40,615 nucleotides of DNA from a virus: the IMG/VR virus record IMGVR_UViG_3300002460_000076, positions 1-40,615 of that record; one strand, written 5' to 3'. Position 1 is the stretch's first letter. Each line of letters begins with the position of its first letter. The position numbers and the translations under genes are program-made. The notes beneath the pieces were generated by a model. That model did not search any database and was not told where the DNA came from. It was given only the letters and a program-made list of their open reading frames with translations. Of the stretch, positions 4,926 to 13,415 are shown in pieces.

Positions 4926-5097
4926 TGCATTCGTCACACCCTTTCACCGCAAGGTATCAGGAGAATTTCGGACCCAATGTGTGATAGGTTCCGACTCGAT
5001 TGAAGCGAGTCTAGCTAAAGCAGATGAGCGATACTTCAAAACTGCACTAACCCGAACGAATGATGAGGTGACTCTGAAATGACTTCGGGTTTTTTAT
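4926..5097 (+). ncRNA. Candidate terminated small RNA or leader (about 170 nt)
   Basis: Downstream of the promoter there is no ORF of useful length, but there is a clear structure. GACTCG and CGAGTC near 4992-5010 form a six-bp hairpin. A weaker GGACC/GGTTCC pair lies before it. The segment ends in a terminator at 5049-5097. The arrangement resembles the lambda pR' transcript, a short terminated RNA ahead of late genes that is extended when an antiterminator acts. No Q-like protein is recognised here, so this is inference from layout. Confidence 0.4.
5049..5097 (+). terminator. Rho-independent terminator before the late operon
   Basis: AACCCGAA (5049-5056) pairs with TTCGGGTT (5084-5091), followed by TTTTTATTT. 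The loop of 27 nt can form a small inner stem (GAG-GTGA-CTC). It would stop rightward transcripts ahead of the late genes. Confidence 0.7.
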
Positions 5098-5141
5098 TTG
5101 TCGCATTTGACACAATCACTACTTTGTTTCATTCTATATAA

Positions 5142-5303
5142 ATGGAAAAATGTCTAAGATGCTGCAAACAAGAATGTGAATGTACCAAAGATCAAATGAA
5201 AGATTTCTGCGATATGATGCTTAAACCGAAGTTCGCACCAGTGAAGAAGATTGTGAAGTCTTTACCTGTAAAACGAACTGTACCTAAAGGGATTCGCAGA
5301 TGA
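5142..5303 (+). CDS. Small cysteine-rich protein ahead of the terminase genes (53 aa)
   Basis: ATG at 5142. The stop TGA overlaps the ATG of the small terminase gene (ATGA). Six cysteines occur in the first 23 residues (C4, C7, C8, C12, C14, C23), giving CxxCC and CxC motifs suited to zinc binding. The C-terminal half is basic (PVKKIVKSLPVKRTVPKG) and could bind nucleic acid. No strong ribosome-binding site precedes it, and the sequence just upstream (TATATA) is AT-rich. It could act as a packaging accessory or late regulator. No family is recognised. Confidence 0.6.
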   Translation: MEKCLRCCKQECECTKDQMKDFCDMMLKPKFAPVKKIVKSLPVKRTVPKGIRR

Positions 5304-5974
5304 GTGAAGGTTGCCCGCTTCCACCCGGCGTAGTGATAGAGCCTGAAGAACCTATAAAAGGGATTCCGAAGCCTACAATTAGATTCATACTCGATAAGTG
5401 TCTGCATAAAGATCACCGGCAAGACCCAACAGTGCTTAGGTTCATTGACTCATATCTTCATACTTGGTCTGTGTCCGAAGCTTCACGTCTAGTAGGTATC
5501 ACTACGCCACAAGGTAACAACCTTAAGAAACGACCAGATATATTCGACGCTATAACACAACTCACTGATGTTGCAGTTGAGAAGTATGGGTACAATGCTC
5601 ACGAAGTAGTCGAGCGCGTGAAGGATGTTCTGAACTTCGATCCTATTGTTTTAGAAAACCCTGATGGGAGTTATAAGAACAAGCTCAGTGAGATTCCATT
5701 TGAACAACGTACAGCGATTAAGAAGTTCAAGGTTAAGAACTTATTTGGTATTGATGCAAACGGAATACGGACAGTTATTGGTGAGATTATTGAAGTAGAA
5801 CTGTATGACCGAATGAAGGCTGCTGAAATGCTTGGTCCTGAAAAGAACGTGTTTAAGCCTTCGGTTGATGTGAACACTAACATCAAGATTTCAATAACCG
5901 GCGCACTTGCTGCTGCTGAAGAGCGATTATTAAGCTCAAGAGACGTAACCCCGGAGATTACAGATGTCGAGTAA
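5300..5974 (+). CDS. terS: Terminase small subunit (224 aa)
   Basis: Packaging recognition subunit. The N-terminal third has an HTH-like region (HTWSVSEASRLVGITTPQG) expected to bind the packaging site. The C-terminal part contains LYDRMKAAEMLGPEKNVFK, the segment typical of small terminase subunits, where a tyrosine-rich helix ends in a leucine-glycine turn. It is coupled to the Cys-rich gene upstream and overlaps the large subunit by 11 nt. The length is normal for the family. The assignment rests on motif and context. Confidence 0.85.
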   Translation: MSEGCPLPPGVVIEPEEPIKGIPKPTIRFILDKCLHKDHRQDPTVLRFIDSYLHTWSVSEASRLVGITTPQGNNLKKRPDIFDAITQLTDVAVEKYGYNAHEVVERVKDVLNFDPIVLENPDGSYKNKLSEIPFEQRTAIKKFKVKNLFGIDANGIRTVIGEIIEVELYDRMKAAEMLGPEKNVFKPSVDVNTNIKISITGALAAAEERLLSSRDVTPEITDVE

Positions 5975-7526
5975 AGCGCAAATCATGTACTCTGGTGCAG
6001 AAGAAGAACAACTGATGGCGCGGATGTGGTCGCTTGACATTAAGGATAACCCTTACAACTACGTCATGTATGCATTCCCATGGGGGCAGAAAGGTACACC
6101 GCTTGAGCACTTTAAGGGGCCGAGGTCGTGGCAGAAGAAGTTACTACTCAAGATTGCAGATCAAGTTAGAACTAATAAGAACTTAGTAGCTTTAGGTCAG
6201 AAGCCTAAGCTATTCAAGGCTGCGCGTTCATCCGGTCGTGGTATCGGGAAGTCGTCACTTGTCGCATGGCTTAACTTATGGATGATGTCGTGTCACTTAG
6301 GGTCGACATGTATCAACACCGCTAACACTGAAGCACAGCTTAAGGATAAGACGTGGGCTGAACTTGGTAAGTGGCACACGCTTGCGATTAACTCTCATTG
6401 GTTTGATCGAACTACACTATCACTCACACCTGCATCGTGGTTTGAAGCACTTCTTAAGGATAGAACGCTGATGATCGACACTGGTTATTATTATGCTAAG
6501 GCTATTACATGGTCTGAAGATAACCCTGACTCATTTGCGGGTAATCACAACATGACAGGCATGCTTGTTGTGTTCGATGAAGCTTCAGGTATTCCAAAGC
6601 CGATATGGACTGTATCATCTGGTTTCTTCACAGAACCTACGATCTATCGGTTTTGGGTTGTGTTCTCGAACCCACGTAGGAACACTGGACCGTTCTTTGA
6701 GTGTTTTCATTCTCAGCGCGATTCATGGGAAAACGAATGCATTGACTCCCGTACTGTTGAAGGGACTGACGTAGATATTCTCAACCAGATCATCAAGGAT
6801 AATGGGATAGATTCAGATGAGGCGAAGATTGAGGTATATGGTCAGTTTCCAGAAACAGGTCAGATGCAGTTTATTGGTCGAACATTGATTAGAGAAGCAA
6901 CTGACCGAGCTGCTGAACATGAAGCAGCGAAGATCACTGACGACTATGCTGGACTTATTATGGGAGTAGACCCGGCGCGTGGAGGTGACTCGACTATCGT
7001 AAGGTTCAGACGTGGACGTAACGCCTGGGAGATTCCGTTCATTAAGATACTTGGTAATAACATGGACGTAGCAAACGAACTTGCGCACATTATCAACACT
7101 TACAGACCTGATGCGGTTTGCATTGACGCTGGAGCTGGTACAGGGATTATCGACAGACTTCGTGAGAAGAAGTTCAAGATCGAAGAGGTTTGGTTCGGTG
7201 CCAAGAGTAAGAAGCCGCAATGGGAGAATAAGCGTATAGAAATGTGGAATGATATGCGTGAATGGTTAAGTGGTGGAGGGATTGATAACTGCCCGACTTT
7301 GATCGACGACCTAGCAGGCCCAGAATATCAATGGACCGCTAGTGGTGATAAGCGAGTACTTGAATCGAAAGAATCAATGCTCAGTCGTGGGCTTGCTTCA
7401 CCCGATCATGGGGATGCGCTAGCTTTGACGTTTGCTGTAAAGGTGGCCCGAAAAGACTTATCAATCGTGAAGAACGATAAGAAGAAGGTCCGAATCGCTA
7501 TTGGTGCTGAAGATAGCATCTACTAA
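5964..7526 (+). CDS. terL: Terminase large subunit (520 aa)
   Basis: The packaging motor ATPase and nuclease. The Walker A-type motif is ARSSGRGIGKSS (about residues 87-98) and Walker B is MLVVFDEAS (about 200-208). The nuclease domain has GVDPARGGDS (about 333) with its first acidic residue, CIDAGAGTG (about 385) and DHGDAL (about 480), the usual three acidic positions of an RNase H-like nuclease. GGAGATTACAG precedes the ATG at 5964. All expected motifs are present, and the length is typical. Confidence 0.95.
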   Translation: MSSKAQIMYSGAEEEQLMARMWSLDIKDNPYNYVMYAFPWGQKGTPLEHFKGPRSWQKKLLLKIADQVRTNKNLVALGQKPKLFKAARSSGRGIGKSSLVAWLNLWMMSCHLGSTCINTANTEAQLKDKTWAELGKWHTLAINSHWFDRTTLSLTPASWFEALLKDRTLMIDTGYYYAKAITWSEDNPDSFAGNHNMTGMLVVFDEASGIPKPIWTVSSGFFTEPTIYRFWVVFSNPRRNTGPFFECFHSQRDSWENECIDSRTVEGTDVDILNQIIKDNGIDSDEAKIEVYGQFPETGQMQFIGRTLIREATDRAAEHEAAKITDDYAGLIMGVDPARGGDSTIVRFRRGRNAWEIPFIKILGNNMDVANELAHIINTYRPDAVCIDAGAGTGIIDRLREKKFKIEEVWFGAKSKKPQWENKRIEMWNDMREWLSGGGIDNCPTLIDDLAGPEYQWTASGDKRVLESKESMLSRGLASPDHGDALALTFAVKVARKDLSIVKNDKKKVRIAIGAEDSIY

Positions 7527-7594
7527 TCGTCCAGTCGCAAGATTGACACCATTGTATCACTGTGTAACGCTATGTATATTTGCGGAGGTTTATT

Positions 7595-7954
7595 ATGAGT
7601 GGTAATGGTTTAGTGGCAGATGTTAAAAGAGCTACAGGGCTAGAACTTGGTGAAAACATAATTAAAGAGGTCGGTGTAGGATTGACAAAACTATCAGGCG
7701 GTGTAAAAAAACAGCTAATTAAAGATACAGTCAGTGGTGCAGCAGGTCTTGTGACTCCCGGTACTAAAAAAAAAGGTGCAGAAGCAATCGAAACACCCGG
7801 AGCACCTCCAACACTAGACGATGCTAAGAAAAAAGTAGAACCACTTGGACCAAAGACTTATGGGAGAAGTGGGACAGTTAAGAATATCGGTGGTAAAAAA
7901 GGTCTAGCATCTTCGACTTTAAACCTTTCTAGTCAAACATTGACAGGCACATAA
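7595..7954 (+). CDS. Small structural or adaptor protein between terminase and portal (119 aa)
   Basis: The ATG at 7595 follows GCGGAGGTTTATT, so it is preferred over the upstream in-frame TTG at 7580. The protein is rich in Gly, Lys, Thr and Ala and looks largely disordered. Its C-terminal half, PPTLDDAKKKV then GRSGTVKNIGGKKGL, matches a pattern I recall in small proteins that sit before portal genes in podovirus genomes. Such proteins are usually annotated as virion components of unknown role. The stop overlaps the portal start (TAATG). Confidence 0.65.
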   Translation: MSGNGLVADVKRATGLELGENIIKEVGVGLTKLSGGVKKQLIKDTVSGAAGLVTPGTKKKGAEAIETPGAPPTLDDAKKKVEPLGPKTYGRSGTVKNIGGKKGLASSTLNLSSQTLTGT

Positions 7955-9558
7955 TGATTGAAAATCAAAAATATCGAAGCATTGTTGAAGATTGTGAAAA
8001 ATTAGCAAGTAATAGAGCTAACTTTAATTCTCAATGGAGTGAAATCGCAGAAGTGTGTGATCCTTCATCAAAGGGTTTATTTCAAGGCAATACTTCTCAA
8101 GGTGAAAAACGAAATCAGAGCGTTCTTGATTCAACACCAATAATTTCACTTCAGCGATTCGGCGCTATCTTAGATAGTTTACTGACTCCACGAAATCAAA
8201 AATGGCACAAGATTCAACCTTCAAACGATTATTTATTAAGAGATAGAGAGACGAGATTATATTTTGAACAGGCTAATAACATTTTATTCAAACTCAGATA
8301 TGCACCGATTGCTAACTTTCAATCACAAAATCAAAAAGATTACATTTCGCTTGGTGCTTATGGTACTAGCTGTATGTTTACTGATGAACTGCGCGGCGGT
8401 GTTGTAGGTTTTAGATATAAGTCGATTCACTTATCTGAGTTCTATTTTACTGAGAATCATCAAGGTATTCCAGATAAAGTCTATCGTAAGTTTAAAATGT
8501 CAGTTCGCCAAATGAAACAGCGTTGGGAAAATAAACTACCTGATAAGATTAAAGAAATGAAGGACACCTCTAAAGAATATGAAGTTGTCCACATTGTACA
8601 ACCTAATGAAGATATGGACCGCAATCGTGCAGATTATAAAGGTATGCCTTTTTATAGCTGTTACGTTCTCGTAGAGGGTGCACTAGCTTTAGAGGAAGGT
8701 GGGTTTACCTCATTCCCTTATGCTGTGAGTAGATACGAACAGTCACCAATTGAACTTTACGGCAGATCTCCTGCCATGAGCGCACTACCCGCAATTAAGA
8801 CTCTCAATGAGCAAAAGAAAACAGTATTAAAGCAAGGTCACAGAACTGTTGATCCAATATTACTGTTTGCTGATGATGGAATACTTGACGGGTTCAGTCT
8901 AAAGGCTGGTGCCATGAATGTTGGCGGAATATCTGCGGAAGGTAAAGAGTTAGTAAAGGCTTTACCCATTGGTCGTGTCGATGTAGGGCGCGAAATGATG
9001 GAAGATGAAAAGAACACTATTAAAGACGCGTTCTTAGTTTCGATATTCCAGATCCTTACAGAAAACCCTCAAATGACTGCAACTGAGGTAATGGAGCGTA
9101 CACGCGAAAAAGGTATCCTATTAGCCCCAACAGTAGGTCGTCAGCACACTGAAAAGCTTGGTCCTATGATTGAGCGCGAACTTGATTTAGCTTCAAAGCT
9201 CGGCCTATTACCTCCAATGCCGCAAGCATTAATTGAAGCACGTGGTGAATATAGAATCGAATACGACTCACCAATAAGTAGAGCACAACGATCTGAAGAA
9301 GCGGCGGGTGTTATGCGCTCTGTTCAGTCTGCTTTAGAAATCGTCAACGTGACTCAAAACCCAGAACCGCTTGATCATTTTAATTGGGACAGTATTATAC
9401 CTGAAGTATCTGATATTAACGGAACACCTTTAAGATGGATGAGGTCACTTGAAGATGTTCAACGAATCAGGGAAGGTAGAGCACAAGCGCAACAACAACA
9501 GCAAATGATTGACGCTGCCCCTGCTGCTGCCGGTATAATTAAAACTATGCAAAAATAA
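7954..9558 (+). CDS. Portal (head-tail connector) protein, T7 type (534 aa)
   Basis: Forms the dodecameric ring at the packaging vertex. The N-terminus has the family pattern NRANFNSQWSEIAEVCDP and ...RFGAILDSLLTPRNQKWHKI. The central part keeps GRSPAMSALPAIKTLNEQKK, the stretch typical of T7-like head-tail connectors. The C-terminus is Gln/Ala-rich. The length of 534 residues is as expected. It is coupled to the preceding gene by TAATG. Confidence 0.93.
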   Translation: MIENQKYRSIVEDCEKLASNRANFNSQWSEIAEVCDPSSKGLFQGNTSQGEKRNQSVLDSTPIISLQRFGAILDSLLTPRNQKWHKIQPSNDYLLRDRETRLYFEQANNILFKLRYAPIANFQSQNQKDYISLGAYGTSCMFTDELRGGVVGFRYKSIHLSEFYFTENHQGIPDKVYRKFKMSVRQMKQRWENKLPDKIKEMKDTSKEYEVVHIVQPNEDMDRNRADYKGMPFYSCYVLVEGALALEEGGFTSFPYAVSRYEQSPIELYGRSPAMSALPAIKTLNEQKKTVLKQGHRTVDPILLFADDGILDGFSLKAGAMNVGGISAEGKELVKALPIGRVDVGREMMEDEKNTIKDAFLVSIFQILTENPQMTATEVMERTREKGILLAPTVGRQHTEKLGPMIERELDLASKLGLLPPMPQALIEARGEYRIEYDSPISRAQRSEEAAGVMRSVQSALEIVNVTQNPEPLDHFNWDSIIPEVSDINGTPLRWMRSLEDVQRIREGRAQAQQQQQMIDAAPAAAGIIKTMQK

Positions 9559-9572
9559 CTTTGGAGAATTGA

Positions 9573-9869
9573 TTGAGTAATATTCGTGAGACTTTCAGAG
9601 AAGTAGTTATTCGCGCTAAAGATTTATTTCGCGAAAAGAAAATTGCATATTTAAGAGTTTTTAAACCCGATGAAGGATCAGTTCACTCTGATTCAGTTGT
9701 TGTTGTTTTAAAAGACTTAGCTAAATTCTGTAGAGCTAACAAAACTTGTTTCAATCCTGATCCAAGAGTTCACGCTAACCTTGAAGGTCGTCGTGAAGTT
9801 TGGTTGAGGATATTGGAACATCTAAATCTAACCCCCGATGAATATTGGGACAAGTATGGGAGAGAATAA
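9573..9869 (+). CDS. Bbp19-like phage protein (98 aa)
   Basis: Starts at TTG 9573, preceded by TTTGGAGAATTGA. There is no nearby ATG in frame. The sequence LKDLAKFCRANKTCFNPDP followed by EGRREVWLRILEHLNL is the signature of the Bbp19 family, small proteins encoded beside portal and scaffold genes in podoviruses. Their exact role in the virion is not established. The stop overlaps the scaffold ATG (TAATG). Confidence 0.8.
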   Translation: MSNIRETFREVVIRAKDLFREKKIAYLRVFKPDEGSVHSDSVVVVLKDLAKFCRANKTCFNPDPRVHANLEGRREVWLRILEHLNLTPDEYWDKYGRE

Positions 9870-10702
9870 TGTTTAGAAGAATAGCGCACTTGAAAATGGA
9901 CGAGTTACCCGGAGCTGGTGGCGGTGGTGCACCAATAGTCACACCACCTACTACAGATTGGACAACTGGATTGAACGAGTCGCATAAAGGTGTTGTAACT
10001 TCAAAAGGTTGGAAGGATGTGAACTCTGTAATGGATTCATACACTGGTTTAGAAAAATTACTTGGTGCACCTAAAGAAAAACTACTTCGCATACCAGATG
10101 ATTTTGGTGATGAAAAAGCAATGGGTGAAGTCTATGATCGTTTTGGTCGTCCTAAAGACTCAAAAGATTATGGATTCAAAGCAGAAGATGCGAACATGGA
10201 TAAGTGGGCACGTGATACATTTCATAAACTTGGTCTATCTGCAAACCAAGGTAAAGCACTAATGGAGAGTTATGCAGCATTAAATACTGCTGAAGGTACA
10301 AGACTTGCTGGTGAAATGAAAGTACAGAACGAACAAAAAATATCAGCTTTAAAAACTGAATGGGGAAGCGCATACGACCAAAATGTAAATGTAGCAAAGG
10401 CTGCTGCAAAACAATTCGGGATTACTGAAGATATGGTTAATAAACTTGAAGACTCTATGGGATTCGCTGACACGATGAAGTTCTTACAGACTGTCGGATC
10501 TAAAATAGGTGAAGCACCTTTTGTGTCTGGAAGTGGTGCATCTACAGGAAATGGAATTTTAACACCTGAACAAGCCAAACAAGAAATTGCAAACTTATCA
10601 AAGGATGCGGAATTCTTTAAAAAGCTAACTTCAGGTGACGTACAGTCGAAAAATAGATGGGAAAATCTTAATAAGATGGCAGTTTCAAGTTATAGTGTTT
10701 AA
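9869..10702 (+). CDS. Putative capsid scaffolding protein (277 aa)
   Basis: The ATG at 9869 has GGGAGAGAA upstream and is favoured over the earlier in-frame TTG at 9845. After a Gly/Pro-rich start there is a charged, mostly helical body with the pattern GFKAEDANMDKWARDTFHKL and repeated Lys/Glu-rich helices, as in podovirus scaffolds. It lies between the portal and major capsid genes, where a scaffold is expected. No enzymatic motif is present. The assignment rests on position and composition. Confidence 0.75.
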   Translation: MFRRIAHLKMDELPGAGGGGAPIVTPPTTDWTTGLNESHKGVVTSKGWKDVNSVMDSYTGLEKLLGAPKEKLLRIPDDFGDEKAMGEVYDRFGRPKDSKDYGFKAEDANMDKWARDTFHKLGLSANQGKALMESYAALNTAEGTRLAGEMKVQNEQKISALKTEWGSAYDQNVNVAKAAAKQFGITEDMVNKLEDSMGFADTMKFLQTVGSKIGEAPFVSGSGASTGNGILTPEQAKQEIANLSKDAEFFKKLTSGDVQSKNRWENLNKMAVSSYSV

Positions 10703-10767
10703 TATTTAGTCTAGGCGCGTAAATATTATTGACTTTCTTAAAGCGAAGATAAAGGATTGAGGTACAG

Positions 10768-11016
10768 ATGGAAAAAAGTTTACTAAAACTGGAATGTCTT
10801 AAGTTAGTGAAAACTCATTTAGGACCAGCGGAAGTAATCGCTCAAGCTGAACAATATGTTAAATATTGTTTGGGTGATGAAACAGTTCCATCGGTACTTG
10901 ATCCGATCAAGGACGTTCAGACGAGTACCAACTCAGACAACTCACCACCACCTTTACCGGGAGTAGTGAAGCCTGATGCCGGTGGGAAAGACCACAAAAA
11001 ATATTCGAAGAATTGA
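10768..11016 (+). CDS. Small hypothetical protein in the head module (82 aa)
   Basis: ATG at 10768, with AGGATTGAGGTACAG upstream. The N-terminal half is helical (LLKLECLKLVKTHLG, AQAEQYVKYCLG). The C-terminal half is disordered and Pro-rich (NSPPPLPGVVKPDAGGKDH). Small genes with this shape occur between scaffold and capsid genes in several podoviruses, but no function is known. Confidence 0.6.
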   Translation: MEKSLLKLECLKLVKTHLGPAEVIAQAEQYVKYCLGDETVPSVLDPIKDVQTSTNSDNSPPPLPGVVKPDAGGKDHKKYSKN

Positions 11017-11084
11017 CCCCTTAACTGGACAAGTCTTTTCGAGAAAACTAAGAGAACTTAAACTTACTTTTTTTGGAGGACTAT

Positions 11085-11972
11085 ATGTCTATAAATTTAC
11101 CTTCGCACTATGTGCAACAGTACGCATCTAATCTTGAATTACTTTTACAACAAACCAACTCGCGCTTTAGCGATAAAGTGATGAATTCTAGCCACACTGG
11201 TGAACAAGCAGCACTTGTTGATCAAGTGGCCGCAGTCGAAATGCAGACACCTGCTGGACGATTCGCACCAATCGGACGTGTTGACGCAGCAGTTGACAGA
11301 CGTTGGGTAGCACCAGAAGACTTCGATCTTCCTCAGTTAGTCGATAGTTTTGATAAGCTTCGATTGTTACTTGACCCAACCTCAACATATGTGAAGAACG
11401 GTGTTGCGGCTGTAAATCGTCGCTATGACCGATCAATTGTAGCAGCTTTCTTCGGAACATCATTGACTGGTAAAACTGGAACCACTTCAACAACCTTCTT
11501 AGCAGCGAATCAAGTAGCTGTAACGATGGGTGCAGCAGCAGCTACCGGAATGAACTTCAAGAAGTTACGTGAAGCGAAACGTATCTTAATGTCTTATGAT
11601 ATCGACATCGAAATGGAGCAAATTTTCTTCTCTGTAACAGCAAAACAGCACGATGAGCTGCTTGCCGAGAACCAAATCGTATCTTTAGATTATGCTGATA
11701 AAGCAGTTCTTGCTGAAGGTAAAATCGTAAGAGTTTTAGGTATGAACTTGGTACATACCGAGCTTAATAGCTTAGATTCAAATTCTTACAGACGTTGTCC
11801 AGTATGGTGTAAGTCTGGAATGGATTTAGGTAAATGGGGTGCACAAGTTACAGATATTGCGCAACGTAAAGATTTGTCAGGTTTACCTTATCAGGTTTAT
11901 CAGGCAATGACTTGCGGAGCGACTCGACTTGATGAGAAAAAAGTCGTAGAAATTAAGTGTTCTGAAGCATAA
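11085..11972 (+). CDS. Major capsid protein (295 aa)
   Basis: The ATG at 11085 follows TTTGGAGGACTAT, the best ribosome-binding site in the window, as expected for the most abundant virion protein. An upstream in-frame TTG at 11073 is unlikely. The sequence has the AAVDRRWVAPEDFDLPQLVD and GVAAVNRRYDRSIVAAFFG stretches and an E-loop-like N-terminal region seen in capsid proteins of this type of podovirus. A hairpin follows the stop. Confidence 0.88.
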   Translation: MSINLPSHYVQQYASNLELLLQQTNSRFSDKVMNSSHTGEQAALVDQVAAVEMQTPAGRFAPIGRVDAAVDRRWVAPEDFDLPQLVDSFDKLRLLLDPTSTYVKNGVAAVNRRYDRSIVAAFFGTSLTGKTGTTSTTFLAANQVAVTMGAAAATGMNFKKLREAKRILMSYDIDIEMEQIFFSVTAKQHDELLAENQIVSLDYADKAVLAEGKIVRVLGMNLVHTELNSLDSNSYRRCPVWCKSGMDLGKWGAQVTDIAQRKDLSGLPYQVYQAMTCGATRLDEKKVVEIKCSEA

Positions 11973-11977
11973 TAAAT

Positions 11978-11997
11978 AAGGGGCGTAAAAGCCCCTT
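11978..11997 (+). terminator. Hairpin after the capsid gene
   Basis: AAGGGGC and GCCCCTT enclose a GTAAAA loop. Only three T follow, so it probably attenuates transcription or protects the 3' end and does not fully stop transcription. Confidence 0.6.
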
Positions 11998-12023
11998 TAA
12001 CTAATTTTACATAGGAGTTTAAA

Positions 12024-12536
12024 ATGGCAGTAGTAGCAATTAAATCAAAAGCAATAACAAATAGAGACGCTTCACCAAAAGTAATCAATGATGCAGCTTA
12101 TGCGAAAGGTGCATTAAAATCATTTGTTGGTCAATGTGCAGTAACATCTGGAAATGATATCGCATCTAAGTATTTCTTTGGTCAAATTCCATCAAATGCA
12201 ATCGTTCACAGCTTACTTGTAAGCTCATCTGCTGACGCAGGTACGACTACAACAGGTCATTTGGGGCTTTGGAAGAAAACCGCAGATGATGGTACAGCCG
12301 GTGTGGTTGTCGATGCAGATTTCTTCAAGGCGACCTTATTATTGAATGGTGGAGCATTGACTGATGCAGAACATGCAAATGGTAACGTAATCACTCTTGC
12401 ACTTTCTGAAAAGAAAATCTGGGAGTTGTTAGGTTTAAGTTCTGACCCTAATCTGATTTATGATGTGATTTTACAACTTGATGCCGCTTGTGATGGTACA
12501 GCAGTTGTTCAAGTAAAGTGCATCTACGCAGAATAA
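12024..12536 (+). CDS. Putative capsid decoration or head protein (170 aa)
   Basis: ATG at 12024, after ATAGGAGTTTAAA. The product is a Ser/Ala/Val-rich, beta-type protein without cysteine-rich or enzymatic motifs, except for one region around AACDGTAVVQVKCIYAE at the end. It lies immediately after the capsid gene and is bracketed by two similar hairpins, suggesting its own expression level. A capsid cement or head-fibre role is typical of this position. Confidence in gene reality is high and in role moderate. Confidence 0.65.
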   Translation: MAVVAIKSKAITNRDASPKVINDAAYAKGALKSFVGQCAVTSGNDIASKYFFGQIPSNAIVHSLLVSSSADAGTTTTGHLGLWKKTADDGTAGVVVDADFFKATLLLNGGALTDAEHANGNVITLALSEKKIWELLGLSSDPNLIYDVILQLDAACDGTAVVQVKCIYAE

Positions 12537-12543
12537 TTAAACA

Positions 12544-12560
12544 GGGGGTGTAAAACCCCC
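12544..12560 (+). terminator. Hairpin after the putative decoration gene
   Basis: GGGGG and CCCCC enclose a TGTAAAA loop, followed by CCTTCTTTTTA. The loop shares GTAAAA with the hairpin at 11978-11997. It may be a partial terminator. Confidence 0.6.
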
Positions 12561-12580
12561 CTTCTTTTTAGGAGTCATAA

Positions 12581-12814
12581 ATGGCGACACGAAGATATAA
12601 GATTAATCCTGGTGAGCATAATGTAGACGCTGAAATTGTCTCTGAGGCAGGTGCAGCAGTTAATTCAAAAGGTATTGAAGTAACAGTAGAACTTGCCTCA
12701 AGTTTTGCATATGATGCCGCAGGAGCATTGAGACAAATCAATAAGCAAGAAGTTATTGATGGACTTCATGAGATTATTGAATATATTACTAATCGACAAT
12801 GGCCCCCAGCTTAA
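12581..12814 (+). CDS. Hypothetical protein in the head-tail module (77 aa)
   Basis: ATG at 12581, with TTTTAGGAGTCATAA upstream. The product is small and mixed, beginning MATRRYKINPGEHNVDAEIV and ending EIIEYITNRQWPPA. It lies between the head genes and tail tubular protein A. No family is recognised, and a structural or assembly role is only inferred from context. Confidence 0.6.
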   Translation: MATRRYKINPGEHNVDAEIVSEAGAAVNSKGIEVTVELASSFAYDAAGALRQINKQEVIDGLHEIIEYITNRQWPPA

Positions 12815-12841
12815 TATAAAATTCAAATTTAGGAGTGTTGT

Positions 12842-13414
12842 GTGGCAAGCGTAACTGAAATATGTAATCGGGCTGCTCAAAAACTCGGAGCAAAACGAAT
12901 AACTTCAATTGATGAAAATTCAATAACCGCAAAGTCTTGTCTTGCGTGTTATGCAGTTCTACGAGATTCAGAACTTATGATGCATCGTTGGAGTTTTGCG
13001 ATTAAGCGCGCAACACTAGCGGCAGATGTACCAGTACCAACATGGGGCAGAGCTAATAGTTTTACTCTACCTTCTGATTTTTTAAAACTTATACCACCTT
13101 ACGCAGAAGATGATGCTAACGATAGAGATTGGTTAATCGAAAATCGAAAAATAATCACCGACTATGCTGCACCTCTTTATATTAGATACATCGGTCAAAT
13201 TACAGATCCGAATGAAATGGACATTTTATTTCGAGAAGCTTTAGCAGCTCGAATGGCTTATGAAATGTGTGAAGAATTAACTCAATCTAATACTAAAAAA
13301 GCTGAACTTAAAGAAGAATACATGGATGCGATAAAAGCGGCACGAAAAGCTTCAGCAATTCAGAATGTTCCACAAGTTGGAGTCGAAGACTCTTGGATTA
13401 CAGTAAGGTTGTGA
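12842..13414 (+). CDS. Tail tubular protein A-like (190 aa)
   Basis: The start is GTG at 12842, with GGAGTGTT upstream. The N-terminus VTEICNRAAQKLGAKRITS, then AVLRDSELMMHRWSFAIKRA and a central FTLPSDFLKLIPPY, is the T7 gp11-like pattern of the adaptor ring below the portal. The length of about 190 residues is typical. The next gene is the gp12-like nozzle protein, as in T7-type phages. Confidence 0.88.
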   Translation: MASVTEICNRAAQKLGAKRITSIDENSITAKSCLACYAVLRDSELMMHRWSFAIKRATLAADVPVPTWGRANSFTLPSDFLKLIPPYAEDDANDRDWLIENRKIITDYAAPLYIRYIGQITDPNEMDILFREALAARMAYEMCEELTQSNTKKAELKEEYMDAIKAARKASAIQNVPQVGVEDSWITVRL

Positions 13415-13415
13415 A

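Larger units (their letters stand above)
3880..5141. other. Non-coding control region (1.26 kb)
   Basis: No convincing gene lies in this interval. It separates the leftward small-gene operon from the rightward late operon. It holds six near-identical 13-bp palindromes, a nested palindrome cluster, a run of GATC sites, a G-rich patch, five and a half 18-bp direct repeats, a sigma70-like promoter and a terminated RNA. Its composition is much more AT-rich and palindromic than the flanking genes. It is the best candidate for the main regulatory switch and possibly a replication origin. Confidence 0.8.

Noticed and set aside
4737-4937. Minus-strand frame with repeated FHMTTL, and plus-strand frame with repeated MKQGRH
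   Set aside because: Both frames are open only because the 18-bp unit has no stop. Neither has a convincing ribosome-binding site, so the repeats are treated as DNA elements.
4980-5000. tRNA T-arm-like GGTTCCGACTC
   Set aside because: No acceptor, D-arm or anticodon arm could be formed around it.
5049-5091. Hammerhead-ribozyme-like TGATGAG...GAAA in the loop of the terminator
   Set aside because: The conserved C before TGATGA is absent, extra bases lie between stem II and GAAA, and the flanks pair with each other, which is not hammerhead topology.
5107-5140. TTGACA (5107-5112) and TATATA (5135-5140) as a promoter for the late operon
   Set aside because: The 22-nt spacing is too long and transcription would begin inside the first gene. 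A role is possible only with an unusual factor.
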